Positions 43,501 through 55,417 of a stretch of DNA of 58,005 nucleotides are shown here, in pieces. The DNA lies in NCBI GenBank assembly GCA_022925895.1, contig JAKSYS010000390.1, positions 1 through 58,005 of the forward strand. The letters run 5' to 3'. Below the pieces are notes generated by a model. That model searched no databases. It was not told the DNA's origin and saw only the letters and a program-made list of their open reading frames with translations. A program made the translations under genes and the position numbers. Source of the stretch: Fragilaria crotonensis (Eukaryota; Bacillariophyta; Fragilariophyceae; Fragilariales; Fragilariaceae). Numbering within the stretch: position 1 is the stretch's first letter; each line of letters opens with the position of its first letter.

Positions 43501-44211
43501 AGGGAAACGACTAAAGAAGGACGATCCTGCTCAAAAGGAATTGAAAAGGTTTCACCTGACAAGAGACCTGACGGACCTCCAAAGCCTCCTCCACCACCAC
43601 CCGGTCCTGGGATTCCACAACGCCCCCCTTTGCCCCCAGTGCCTGCTGTTTCTCCCGCAGTTCAGAAGAAAACTGAGGCTCCGAGAAAGCCAAGGCCGCC
43701 TCCTCCTGGGCCGCCCGGTCCACCAACAGGGAAGCCGAAACCGCCTCAACGGACGCCCAACGTAGTCCCTTCGCCAAAGGCTCCACCACTCGGCGCGCCT
43801 AAGCCTCCAGGTAGCAAGGAGCCTCCTCCACCCAAGGCGCCTCCTTCGGTTCCTGCCCCGCATATTGCAAAGCAACTACAAGCGGGACCTCCTCCTGCGA
43901 AGGAACTCACAACCAAACCCCTATCTGTTGCCCCTGGAAAGGTGCCTCCACCACCATCGGGAGCACCTTTGGCGCAAAAGTCTCACACGCCTGTACCGAG
44001 AAAGCCAACTCCTCAGTCGGATCCTCCGACAATTGCGTTGGGGGCGGCAGTGGTACCCCAGGCGCCAGCTGATGTTCAGAGTCAAGACAAAAAACCAAAC
44101 GTCAATCTCCCTCCCGACTGGATAGTCTCTTGGTCTAGGAGCCAACAACGGTGGTACTATTTTAACAAGAAGACGAACACGTCGCTGTGAGAATGGCCGC
44201 CTCCGAGCTAA
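40551..44211 (+). CDS. INTS6: Integrator complex subunit 6-like protein, several frame breaks
   Basis: INTS6 is the VWA-domain subunit of the Integrator complex, which cleaves nascent snRNA and other RNA polymerase II transcripts. The VWA MIDAS motif DTSPSMS is at residues 8-14. EPFRWDQRIFVLGVG matches the INTS6 signature, as does the Integrator-type block LPESFFPSKNLDTLPPRLAQ (about 41754-41813). The C-terminal part has FGNPFKDKRGD (about 43218), then a Pro-rich tail and a terminal WW domain (LPPDWIVSWS...WYYFNKKTNTS). Frame changes at 41631-41633, 41700-41705, 41868-41869 and 43555-43556 are each removed by one base in a homopolymer. The TGA at 44188-44190 falls where the second WW Trp is expected; the frame then reads EWPPPS and TAA at 44209. 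Confidence 0.8.
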
Positions 44212-44281
44212 GCTATACTGAAGTACCATGCAACCCAAGTCGGTAACGCTACAGTTATTATGTTTTGTTACTGCATACTTC

Positions 44282-45883
44282 CTAAAAATCGTACAGTACC
44301 ATAAGAGTCTCGTCGAGCTGTACCATGCCGTGATCAAGACGTTCCAATCCCTGACAAAACTTGTTATACCGTATTTTGTCCTCTTCATGATCATTTTCGT
44401 CGGCATCTTGGTCCGTGGCGCGATCAATCCAAGCCTTCCCCACTTCCGTTTGGTGCTGCCGCCGCAAGCGCAAGTTTTTCATTGCTGTACATACCTGGTC
44501 ACGCACCGTTCGAACCAGTTGCTTATGATCAACATACCAAACGAAAACCATGCTTGCCGGGTTGTGTTGTTTGCCCTGTTGCAGGGGCATCAATTGGACC
44601 AAATTTTCGCGATAGAGTTTGTGCAAGGCGGCACGCGTATCCTTGGCCGGTTCCATCGCGGCTTCCGCCAAGGGTTCAGCCTCACTGTGACCTAGGACTC
44701 GAAGAATCGAAACAATGCGAGCCGCCAGGTCGCTTTGACTGTCGACGAGGAACTGGTGGATGGTACGATCCCTCAAATGCTTGACCAATTTCTGTGCGCA
44801 AACCGAAAACTTCCCACCAGTTGCATGGCCATGCGCCTCTTCTACCTCGTCAATAACACAAGGATAGTCAAAGTGACTAAGTTCCACCAGTGCCTTGGAC
44901 ATGTTGGAAAGGAGGCCTCCCGTCTTCTTGTCGAGGGCTTGTTGTACCGGTTTGGGGAGATAGGGAATAATATCTTGCGGAGAAAACACTTCACACGAAC
45001 GGTTGTAGGCTTGAAATTTCAACGCGGCGGTGACGATACTTCCCGCCGAGGCAACTTTATGACCATAACGTTCTGCCACCAACCTTCCAAGACAGAAAGC
45101 GCGCAGTGATTCTTGTATTAACTTCCAATGAACTGTCCACATGCAATGACGAGGCAACGTAGTCTTGTAGGGTGCGTTTCCTAATATCGAGACAATAGCT
45201 GGGTCATCCGTGGAAGAATCGGCATCGGGAGCATCTGTATCAACAGGAGGGATCTGAATGACAAAGTTTCCTTCCACGAGACGGTGCAACGTCTCTACTA
45301 CTGTTTGTCTCTGAGTGTAACGGTCTGACTTGGGAACTTCGGAGAGAGTATTGACTGTCTTCCAAACCAAATCCACAGTCTCCAGCTTCCCTTCTAATAG
45401 AAGCGTTTCGACAACCGCGGCTGCTGTTTCATCCATGACCTTCTTCACATATTCAACTATCCGTGGATACCTAGTAAGGAGACGCGCCTTGTGTGGGTCT
45501 GCAGTGTAGACGTATAGTTCACCTTTCCTTTGAACAGAACAAATGTCGTGCTGCAAGAGAACCAGAATAGCCCCACGGATCGAACTAGCTTCGACAACGT
45601 ATCCGTTGCTGCTAGGTCCTTTGGCCCGCTGCAGCTTATACTTTCCTCTCAAGACGAGTCGCTCTCGTTCTTCATTCAAGACGCGCTTGCACTCATTTCG
45701 AACGCTAAATGTGAGGGAAGCAAGCGTCATGGAGCCACCGCCCTTGACCAGGGCATCAAAAACAGTCTGGACTATCGGTCCGAAGAAATCGCGAACGCAG
45801 TTGGACGCTAACGTTAACGGCGGGTCGTGCGGGATAGAAGAGAGAGGTGACGCGTGGACGAAACCGCCAAATGTGCTTGCCAT
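44282..45883 (-). CDS. RNA polymerase III subunit RPC3 (RPC82/POLR3C)
   Basis: An intact 533-residue ORF, the usual length of the family. RPC3 is part of the RPC3-RPC6-RPC7 subcomplex that opens promoters and initiates Pol III transcription of tRNA and 5S genes. The N-terminus carries the first winged helix (CVRDFFGPIVQTVFDALVKG, then GSMTLASL). AILVLLQHDICSVQRKGE, HKARLLTRYPRIVEYVKKVM and AVVETLLLEGKLETVDLV are conserved blocks. A C-terminal winged helix (RAALHKLYRENLVQLMPLQQ) and a charged end follow. No frame break is present. It converges on INTS6 with about 70 bp between stops. Confidence 0.9.
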   Translation of the reverse strand: MASTFGGFVHASPLSSIPHDPPLTLASNCVRDFFGPIVQTVFDALVKGGGSMTLASLTFSVRNECKRVLNEERERLVLRGKYKLQRAKGPSSNGYVVEASSIRGAILVLLQHDICSVQRKGELYVYTADPHKARLLTRYPRIVEYVKKVMDETAAAVVETLLLEGKLETVDLVWKTVNTLSEVPKSDRYTQRQTVVETLHRLVEGNFVIQIPPVDTDAPDADSSTDDPAIVSILGNAPYKTTLPRHCMWTVHWKLIQESLRAFCLGRLVAERYGHKVASAGSIVTAALKFQAYNRSCEVFSPQDIIPYLPKPVQQALDKKTGGLLSNMSKALVELSHFDYPCVIDEVEEAHGHATGGKFSVCAQKLVKHLRDRTIHQFLVDSQSDLAARIVSILRVLGHSEAEPLAEAAMEPAKDTRAALHKLYRENLVQLMPLQQGKQHNPASMVFVWYVDHKQLVRTVRDQVCTAMKNLRLRRQHQTEVGKAWIDRATDQDADENDHEEDKIRYNKFCQGLERLDHGMVQLDETLMVLYDF

Positions 45884-46288
45884 TGTTTAACTTTCGCAAG
45901 AACGGATGCAATGAAACCTGATAGATGGTTTACAGTTTACAATATTGGTCTTCGTTAACGATTAAATCGTAACGAGCATTCAATGGTTAATGTAGATGAG
46001 GTGGACGCATCAATTGATATCTTTATGCTTATGTGTCGCACGATGGATAAGAAGTGATAGAACCGCTCGCCGGGACGAGGGACAGGACATACGGACAGTG
46101 GACAATGAAACATTGAAACAGGTGCACGGTAGACAGTAGAAAGCAGATACCATGCAAAGGACATGTGATCCATTATCACCAGTCCGTACTGTATTTTGTA
46201 TTTTCTACTAGTACAAGTTACAAGTACTTGTACACTTGTACCTCGTGTGATATTCAAATTCATACAATTATTATACTGTACATACCTG
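45884..46288. other. RPC3 promoter side, up to the Copia target
   Basis: About 400 bp, AT-rich, with ACAAGTTACAAGTACTTGTACACTTGTAC near 46211-46240. No gene is seen. It ends at the GCAAC target duplication of the 11.7-kb Copia element. Confidence 0.45.
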
Positions 46289-46293
46289 GCAAC

Positions 46294-46891
46294 TGTTAGA
46301 GATCTACTGTCACTCTGTCACACTGTCACTCGTAATTACTGTAAGGTTAAATACCATACGGTAATACGGTAGACAGTCCTTTATTTTCCTTCGTCTGTCC
46401 GTGACTCGTGCCAGTAGTTCTGCGAATCAGAACTCTGGATCCCGCGACCACACAAGGAATTTAAATCATGTTGCCCTGAGTTTCCCTAAGTATTCAAATC
46501 TGTTATGTTGTCAATTTTATTGACAACACAACTTTTACTATGGGATTCATAACTCAAACACCACTCAACAAGTGGGATTAAAGCAACATAACTTTTGTGA
46601 GACTCCAACTAATATTGAGATCTCACTTTCATTTTTCATCTACATTTTAACTTATAATTTCCACAAACCAAAAACAGTAAAGGCCTTTACTACTTAGTTC
46701 TACATCTTCTACATATTTGTAACAACAAATCTACCATCATGGTCCACATCTTCAGGACTCCTACGCCCAAAGCTGGACGATCCGTCACGTTCGCTTCCTC
46801 TCCGTCAAGTCCGACGGCAGACTTCTAGGTCCTACTAACCTTAAGTCTACCGTCGGCCAGTACTCGCGTACCGATCACACGAATACTGTCA
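46294..46891 (+). repeat. 5' LTR of the 11.7-kb Copia element
   Basis: 598 bp, TG...CA ends. It is identical to 57389-57987 except TTTT/TTT, TTGAGA/TTGGAGA and CTCCGTC/CTCCCGTC. It contains an ATG (46739) whose frame continues into the internal region once the missing C is allowed for. Directly after it, TGGTTGCTCGCC is the likely primer-binding site. Confidence 0.92.
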
Positions 46892-49800
46892 TGGTTGCTC
46901 GCCTCGTACCACCGGTCCAAGGCTCTACCGTCGAGGAAAAATACTCGACCAATGTCTCCGATCATTGGTCGAATCTACCTACGGCCGTTAAGAACCTACG
47001 CTTAACTGCTATTAATTTCCCTCGCCTTTTGGATTCGCCAGCAACGGATTTAAACTCACCCTTGAAGGCAACAGAACTTTTTAAGTCCACCATGCAGAAC
47101 TTACCTCCGCCCTCCCTTGCCCCTCGCGCCTCTAGGTCCGCCTCCAAAGGCGCTAACCCTGACGCGTTCGACGCTAACGTCGACTACCCCGCCGAACTCG
47201 GCGCATCTCCTGTCCCTCCTGACACGCCCACCCATCCCGCCCTCTACAAAGGTGCCCTAGCCTATGGATCTCCGAAGAAATCCAAGCTCCCTCCCGTGTC
47301 CGTTACATCCCTTCTCCAACCACTACCCTGATGACGATCAGGATCTCCCAAACAACAAGAAGAAGAGGCGCACCTCTGAGAAAGGTCCCGCCTATTTTGA
47401 CGTCTGCAAGTTAACCTCCGACGACATCGATGATATTATTGAAGAGGATCGCAACCTCCACCCCGACGAGCGCAAGCAGCAGGCTTTGCAGCTCCACCAC
47501 AGCAGGACACTAAAGTTAGCCACAGGGCTACTTCTACCACCAAGAAGGCTGCAAAGATGCAGACCACTACAACCACAACTACCATGGACAACTACTACAA
47601 CAAAATGGGCGAAACTACAAACAAAAACGGTCCAACTACCTTACCTGCTGCATCTACCAATGTTATGAGCAATAACATTGGACCTACTGATGTTTTTACT
47701 ACAGAGGAGCACACTACTACTGCCGCCAAGCGCCGCACTAACCCCAACAAACACAACGTAATCGATCTCACCGATGATACGAACGACTTGAAAACGCCCC
47801 AGAAAGCTCCAAATTCGCCTCCCACGCTCACCTACAAGTCCAGAGCCAACACTCCAAGCATTCCTACCGAAAAGTTACCACCTTGACCAACTTTGCCCAA
47901 CCTGCTCACAATCCAATTTTCAAGCTCCCGGTGCATGAATCCATCTGGCTTCACCACCCTTCAGAAGACATGCAAAGATCTCCATGACTGTCTCTTTGCT
48001 CATCTTTTTAACCTCCCATTCCATCCTTCACCATCAAGGTATCAGCCTCCCAGCCAGAAAGCAATGCCAGGGAGAATCCAAAGAACCTCCCACACTCATC
48101 CACCCCAGTCATCCTGGCCTGGAGTCAGAAATCGCCACTTTTACCCACAGAATTGCTTCCTTCGGTTATACTCCAACCCTCACTGAGTTTACTGGCTTTC
48201 TACAGCATCATGAGGACCTTGAAGACCTTGTCATAATTGCCATCAAGATGACTGGAGATGAACAGTTGATGCCCATTCTTGATTTGCTCATCCTCGTTCG
48301 CAGCGTAATCGGGCAACGAAACTCACACTCCGTGCCGCCAGCACACCGTATGGTCGACATCCTGGCCAAATTTGAGCGAATTCCGACAGATGGTTCTCGA
48401 GAAATGACTGTTCAAAATTTTCCTCGCCCCGCGCGTATTGGTGGACGTCGACAACTCTGCAGCCTCGCGAACGCAAACTATGACGTGTCATGACCGCAGT
48501 GCTGAACTCGGGACTCGTAATTTTGTGCCGAAACCCAGATTCCGTCAAACTCCCTTCGCGTCAGCGCCACAGTCCCCGACAACCGCCGTATTTACAGTCC
48601 GTGTTATCCCGAGACACCGTCCCCGCGTCCCAACGTCAATGACCATTCTGCCGATGACGCATCCACTCGACCATTTTCCCAGCCCGCTTCGCCTACCGAT
48701 GACTCGTTTGATATCGACCCTTTGTCCACTTTGCACCACGCGGCCCTAACTGCTGAAGAAAAGGCCTTGGAATCGTACTGTGATGATGATGATACTGTCG
48801 AGTTTACTGTCGTGGACGGTACGGCGATCCAATCCAGTCCACCCCAGTGTGCCTACAGAGCCCACAATCCCACTGATCCCAGCCTTTCCTCCACTTCCTT
48901 GAGTGTCCAGCATCCTGTTCCTATCAAATTGGAAGATTTACCCTCTTCCCTGACTCTGATTGTGCTGATGTTGGTGAAAATTATTACTCCCCAGTGATAA
49001 TTCACCAACTAAGCCATCTGTTAACTTTACCCTGCTTCTGACCCTGTTCCTGACCCTGAAGTCTTACCAGAAGTTGAAATCATGCCAGAACCCATGATCA
49101 TTGAAAGCATTGAAGAGGAATTTGTGGAAGAAAGTGCAACTAACCCAATTTTGGAGGCACTTAATGAGCTACCCGAAGCAGCAATTCAACAACCAGTCCG
49201 GATGCTACCCCACTTTTTCCTGAACCACCCTAAGGCATTTGAATCCTCTTGCCCCAGTTCACCACCGCCCTTATGCAATGTTCCAGGACCCAGCTCACCA
49301 TCCATCGTCGGCCTTGATGTTCTCAGAAGCTACGCTGGACGACCCACTGAACGGTACCATCCATCTACGCGACCTACCGCTTTGCATCGAAATCAGCACC
49401 ACTATTGCAGCTTTCTGTCTCAACTTTCTCGCCGCTCCACCGGAAGTTCATCACATTCGCGACATCACGTCATCCGACATGAAGCCTATATCGCGCCACA
49501 TCACTCTCAGACACCAGATGCCAAGTCCTAACTCCTCTGTATTCCCGCGACGACAAGTTCTACCTACTCGGCATGATTCACACTCTGAACCGTGCTACCA
49601 ACTTGCTAACCCAGCATTTCACCGACGAACAACGCTCCCTTTGACCTTCGGCATCCCGGATAAGTACTACGACATCACCCGCGACTTCTACGAAAACCCT
49701 CCCTACTGCCCGATGGAAACGACATGTGCTGTCGGACTCATCTACGCGCTCCGACTCTACTACATAACCCACCACCGCCACAGCACCTACCACCGACACG

Positions 49801-52190
49801 GTTTTCGCCAACACGACCTCTACCCGAAACACTTGTTCCAGATCGCAAAGATATCAAGTCTACCGCCGCCGCTCTAAGTTTGTTCCTGATACCACTACTT
49901 TTCGGACGCTCCCCGCTTTGCTAACCATGCCTTCTTTGAAGCCGATCTTTTCCTACCTTTTGCATTCCTTATCGCGGATTGAAACGCTACCGGAAAATGT
50001 TTCGCGTGGACTTGAATTTCGCGCGCGAATCCCTATCTTGTCGCATACACGAATTCTTTTCGATTGGACGACGAGGAACAACGATCGATTGCCTTGCGAA
50101 CTGCCCAGACAATCATCCGCCTTGCCTTATTCGAACATGGTCTCATTAATCGCAAGACGCGACGACGATCGAGGGAACCAGAATTATCCAACAACCGCTT
50201 CCATATTGGCAACCTTCCACCTGCAGATCTATTCTTGTCCAACTTTGCAACCTGCTTCCCCATGATTACCAGGCCCTCCCTTGTTCAATTGGATCTTGAT
50301 GATGTCAATGATGACACACTTGCAATCAACTATGTGGTCTGCCAACCTCTGGACTTCCTCCAACTGTTTACCCTGCAACCAACTGAAGCAAATGAGGAAA
50401 CCTACTACATGGATGTCTACTCTGACCTCACTCCAGTCCCTACCAACGGCATCAACTTCTCGATTGACTTCCTTCCGCACTTGAGTATATCCTCTACCGA
50501 GTTGCGCAACTTGTGAATCCAAAGGACCCGACCGGCATTCTCCCAGGAACCATCCTCCTCCCCACGTTATCATGTTCCAAGGCTCCCACTTGCGTCCAAC
50601 TCCTACTCTAATGGTTCATCAACTGAGATTGCTAAACCTACAGCAAGAGCAGGAATCTTCCCACCACTTTCAACCATGATCAACAACCAATCATCAGCAA
50701 CAGAGATGGAGAACCCTACAACAGATTGTCAGTCCAAGCTTTGTTCAAAGCCCAACTTGCCAAACCAATTCTTTCCTATCACATTGGCGACCCGACTGGA
50801 TTCCAACCAGCGCCGCTAACCTGCGTCGCCACCCTGATTCCAGTAAGTATCACGTCGCTCGCGATCCCAAAACGGTCCCCTTTTCCTTGGCTATTCGCAT
50901 GATACCAGTTTTCACAACTGGTCCACTTGAGGAATCCATCTATCAAGCCTGGGCATTGCCACATCTCATTGATGCCCTCCGTGACCCTGAGATCCAACTT
51001 TTCAACAATCATCTTTCTTATTATTATAATGAGAAAGAGTCTCATCCTGAGTTTCCATTCATTGATCAAATGGGACCTGATTCACCCTTTTCAGCCAATG
51101 GCTACAATGGTGAGTCTAGTCTACAATGTCTGTCTTATCCTGGTTGTTATGCTGGTTACTTACCTTTTTCTATCTGTGATAGCCTAGGCTGTCCCAATCA
51201 GATGGAATTAGTTACAAGTAACAACATAATTACCTTCCAACAGGATAAAACTACATTTTCTGGACCACATTTCGCATGTCTTGCTGTAAAACTCGCCGTT
51301 CCGCTTTATTTTCCGATCCGACTCGAACCCCGGACCCCAGCACGAAATTTCTGCACAAAACGACCCACAAAACGAAAATCTTGCAGCAAACGAACCTGAA
51401 ACTACAGTTTTCACGCACGACGACCCTGACAGCGAAAATCCCACACAAAGTGACACTACCAGCGAAAATCCAACGCAAAACGATGCGAACAGCACGGAAA
51501 CTCACTCCCAACAGCTAATTTCCGACGCAGAAACCACATACGACGAACACACACAAGAAACTCAACAACTACCCGGAACTCAACCAAATCTCGCGTTTAC
51601 CACCAAACTCGCCCGAAACAAGCAGTTCACAAGCCAAAACACCCTCTAACTCACCTCCAACTGCAAATCTACAACTGGCCCTCTTCAACGCTTTCCGATG
51701 CATTTTCAGGCATTCTCACGCCAAAAACGTAAAATTACCTCACGATCCGGCCACAACCGACTCGAACCCACAACCTCCGATTTCAACAACTTTTTCGACG
51801 ACGCCCAAAATTATACCTTCCAAAACTTACCACCCCGGAATTCGAACCTCAACCACCAAATCCGTCACAAAATCTTTCGCAACCCCAAACTCAACAAAGC
51901 AAAATTATTCAACCTCCCAATACGAAACCTACCAAATCTACACAAAAACGGCCAATTCTGAAAATGATCACCAAACTCCTCCAGAAACTCAAAAACTCGC
52001 CTCCGCGCCCAACTCCGCGCCAGGCGACCCATGCCACCTTTGCATACCCACCAACTGTCGACACCTTCTTTGACGACGACACCGATCATGACTCAGAGCA
52101 AGAGCCAAAACACATCCAGCAGACATCGCCTGACGCACTCACATCCTCCACGCGAACCGACTTCACTTATCCCCAATTGAAGACCTAACC
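46739..52190 (+). pseudogene. Long coding-like N-terminal region upstream of Gag (frame broken)
   Basis: Coding-like sequence starts at an ATG inside the 5' LTR (MVHIFRTPTPKAGRSVTFAS) and runs about 5.4 kb through many frame changes. Recognisable stretches: VARLVPPVQGSTVEEKYSTN; KLTSDDIDDIIEEDRNLHP (about 47410); GYTPTLTEFTGFLQHHEDLE (about 48165); VPDTTTFRTLPALL (49880); DDEEQRSIALRTAQTIIRLA (50067); MTRPSLVQLDLDD-like (50270); EESIYQAWALPHLIDALRDP (50930); an Asn/Gln/Glu-rich stretch (51340-51650); and a Thr/Ser/Pro-rich linker (51640-52080). No known domain is recognised. It is Pro/Thr-rich between short folded-looking segments and could be an extra ORF or an N-terminal Gag extension. Confidence 0.6.
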
Positions 52191-53745
52191 AAGACGCTTT
52201 TGAAGTACGCCAAAAATGCAAACCTTCGCAAATTGGCTTACCCAACCGACCTTCGCCACGCCGCCGCCATTTTAACACCTTCATCGACAACCTTCGAATT
52301 GTTTGCAACATTTCCCGTGGACGCGCCAAGTCTTTGATCTTTGGCCAAAACAAGTCTCTTATTCACACCCATTTGTTGGCACCGCACTTTACAACCTGAT
52401 CTTTACAAACGTCTGCGATCCTGCCAAAAACACATCATTGATGGCCCACCAGACGCCCGCACCGCGATTCTTACTCTACGACGCCATTGTGCACCGCTAA
52501 CTCCTGATCATGTCGAGCGAACTCGCGAAGCTTTTGTTCCATCAAACAACCACATCATGAAGTCGCCACCTCTTACCTTAACCGCATCCGCATCCTTACG
52601 CGCGACTGCTATCATGCTGGAATCCCCAACACCGACGCCGAACTCATCAAACGCACCGTTCGTGGTGGAAGCAATCACTCCTTTTACGCCGCATCTTATC
52701 AACGCTTCGACGCCGATATCCGTCGAGCTGAACTAAACGACGAAGCTCTGCCACCATTCGCCGAACTTGAGAGCCATCTCCTCAACATTGACGAATCCCG
52801 TGGTCTCACACTACCGTCTCAGAATCAACGCAACTACAATCAGCACGCACATTCTACCCGTCAACAATCTCACCATTTTCAATCGCGCCACCCCAAACTA
52901 CCCATCGTGTTTTCACACAACGTCAACAACAAGCTTTCAGCTCCATCCTTCGCCCATATTCAAACCCTAATGGCAACAATCAAAACAGAAGTCATCCACC
53001 GAGACCACCGCAAAACCATTCGCGCCCGTTCCGACCTCCTACAAATCCTTCGCGACCACCTTTCAACAACCCGAATCAACGTCGCCCACCACCTCCTTCG
53101 CCTCGCCCATCCAACCAACCCCAACGGAACAATCGACCACCTTTCCGACCAACGTTGAATCCAAATCAACGACCATCACCCAATGGATCTAACATCAATC
53201 AATCGCGCAACTCTGCATCCAACGCAGCTACCATCGTCTGCAATAACTGCGGACGCCTCGGCCACTATTCGCGCAACTGTACCAACCCAAGATCCAACCA
53301 AAACAATCGCGCATCCAACCCGCAACGTTCAACCAACAATGAAAACGCTGCTCCTCGCAATCAACAACGCGCTTACTTTGTTACTGACTCTAGTCAAGAC
53401 TCCCAAAATCATTCAAGATACCATCACCAAGCTTTCAAAGCTTCCTCCCTTGATCAACTTGATGATCAACAAGACAACATCCCATGGCCCAATCCCACTC
53501 TACCTCAGATGCCTATCAATCAACCTCTACTTGATAGAGATTATCTTCCAACTGCCAACCATGCTCCTCCCAACTCTGGAGCCACAGCTTATTTCCTGAT
53601 GACCCCAATCACCATACCAAAGATTTGGTCCCCACTCCTTGCAAACTGGCTACCTGACAGTGGTGCTACCAGCCATTACACACCACTTTTCAGCGACCTC
53701 AGTGATGTTGAACCCTGCAGTGTCCCAATCTCCTAGCTGATGGCA
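52190..53745 (+). pseudogene. Copia Gag with CCHC knuckle and protease (frame broken)
   Basis: Gag-like protein with KTLLKYAKNANLRKLAYPTD (about 52190), YHAGIPNTDAELIKRTVRGG (about 52612) and LPPFAELESHLLNIDESRGL (about 52750), the last typical of the Gag end in Copia. A basic Asn/Gln/Arg-rich linker leads to the knuckle CNNCGRLGHYSRNC at 53239-53280. The protease signature LPDSGATSHYT lies near 53650. The frame breaks repeatedly, including near 53735 in the protease, where one base separates SVPIS from LADGSTKMST. Confidence 0.75.
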
Positions 53746-53753
53746 GCACCAAG

Positions 53754-55350
53754 ATGTCTACCCACAAAGGCACAACTGAATGTCACTTCACCACTGATGA
53801 TGGCCTCAAATCCATCCTAGGTCTCACTGATGTCTACTTTGTTGAAGGCCTAAGTCACAGACTACTCTCCCTGACTGCTCTATCATGCACTCAAAATTTC
53901 AGTGTCCTGATCAAGAACAGAGCTACCACCATTCAACTCCCAAATGGCTCCACCTACACTTGGCCAATTATCACCAGAGAAGCACCAACTCCACACCAAG
54001 CCTTTTCAACCACTTCCAACCCCAAAGTCCCCTTTGACCTTGACTCTGAACCAGAAGAGCAACACTTTGATGACACTACAACCCCCATTGACACTGATCA
54101 ATGCCGCTCAGTCACCGCTTTACCTTTGGAACTGATTTATCGACGACTTGCTTACCGCAATTTTCGAAATCTCATGGTTGGATCCCTTCACCAAACATGG
54201 AATGATCATGTACTCACACCTACTGTTGACCACAACTCCTGGCCTCTCCGCATTTCCATCAGTCAAAAACGCGCCAGAAACAAAACACCTCAACGCCAAG
54301 GCACAGAACCCTTCCATCGCCTTCATCTTGACCTTATGCGCAATCCTTTCCGCTATGGTCTCACCACCAATTCCAACTACTCAGCCTATCTGTTTATTGT
54401 CACAACCCCAGGCAAACTAACAGGTTGGATTGGTCTTCCAACTGAAAGCACAACTTCCATCCTTATTGCTCTGAAGCAATGGCTGACTGATACAGAACTA
54501 CTTGGCCGCACCCAATCCGTCCGTTTCATCCGCACTGATGCTGGATCTGCTTTTACATCAACAAAATTCATCTCTGAATGCACCTCACTTGGTATCAAAG
54601 TTGAAGCTGCAGCCCTGAACATCAAGAAATGAATGGTATTTGTGAAGCAAAATGGCGTGAAGTCCACAACACTGCCAACATTCTCCTCAACAATGCAAGA
54701 CTTGGAGGTGCCTTCTTCCATCATGCCCATGCCTATGCAGTTCAAATCCTAAATGTCTGCCCTGCCAAGAATGTTATTGATCAAGATGGCAACCCAACAA
54801 CTCCCTATCAATACAGCTTCCAACGCAAGCCTTCCATTGCCAACTTTCGTGTCTTTGGATGTCCTACCTTCTTCAAACGCTATGAACCAACTTTCCGCAA
54901 CAAGCTTATCACATATAAGCAACAACTCCAACGAGCCTCTCGCGAATTTTCCTCGGTTTCCCTGACAACTCCGCAGGCTGGCTAGTCTACTCCCCTGACC
55001 AACCCCAAAGCCTTGTCATCACCCGCGATGCCTACTTTGATGAAGACTTCAATTCCGCTCTATGTTTTGATTCCAAACCCTTCGCTGGAGCCGTACCCAT
55101 CCGCTCCCATTTCAACCCAAATGGACTTTGCAACACTCCTGAAAACTCTGAACCATCTACTTTTCACCAAACTGGATCTGCAGCCAACCTTGGCAATCCA
55201 CCATCAACCTTCATTGATGACACAAATCCACTGCCCTCCTGACTGCCATCCCTGAATCAACTGATGACAATACTGATGAACAACCACCTGGAACCATGCC
55301 TAACCCAACCCATGCTGACCATACAATGAAGCAATCATCCAACATGGTCC
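53754..55350 (+). pseudogene. Copia protease end and integrase (frame broken)
   Basis: The protease end (DVYFVEGLSHRLLSLTALSC) leads to the integrase core. The catalytic Asp lies in FHRLHLDLMRN, the second in VRFIRTDAGSAFTS, and the Glu in MNGICEAKWREVHNTANILL after a one-base change near 54629. The conserved C-terminal block is ANFRVFGCPTFFKRYEP. The zinc-finger part (HHCC) is poorly visible around 54150-54330. Further frames continue to a Pro/Ser-rich linker before RT. Confidence 0.75.
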
Positions 55351-55417
55351 AACACCACCCACACCACATCAAATCAACTTTGTCACCCATCAACAACATC
55401 ATTCCCAACTCCACAAG

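Noticed and set aside
43552..43875. Arg/Trp-rich minus-strand ORF opposite the INTS6 tail
   Set aside because: It is the antisense reading of a Pro-rich coding region; composition is explained by that alone.
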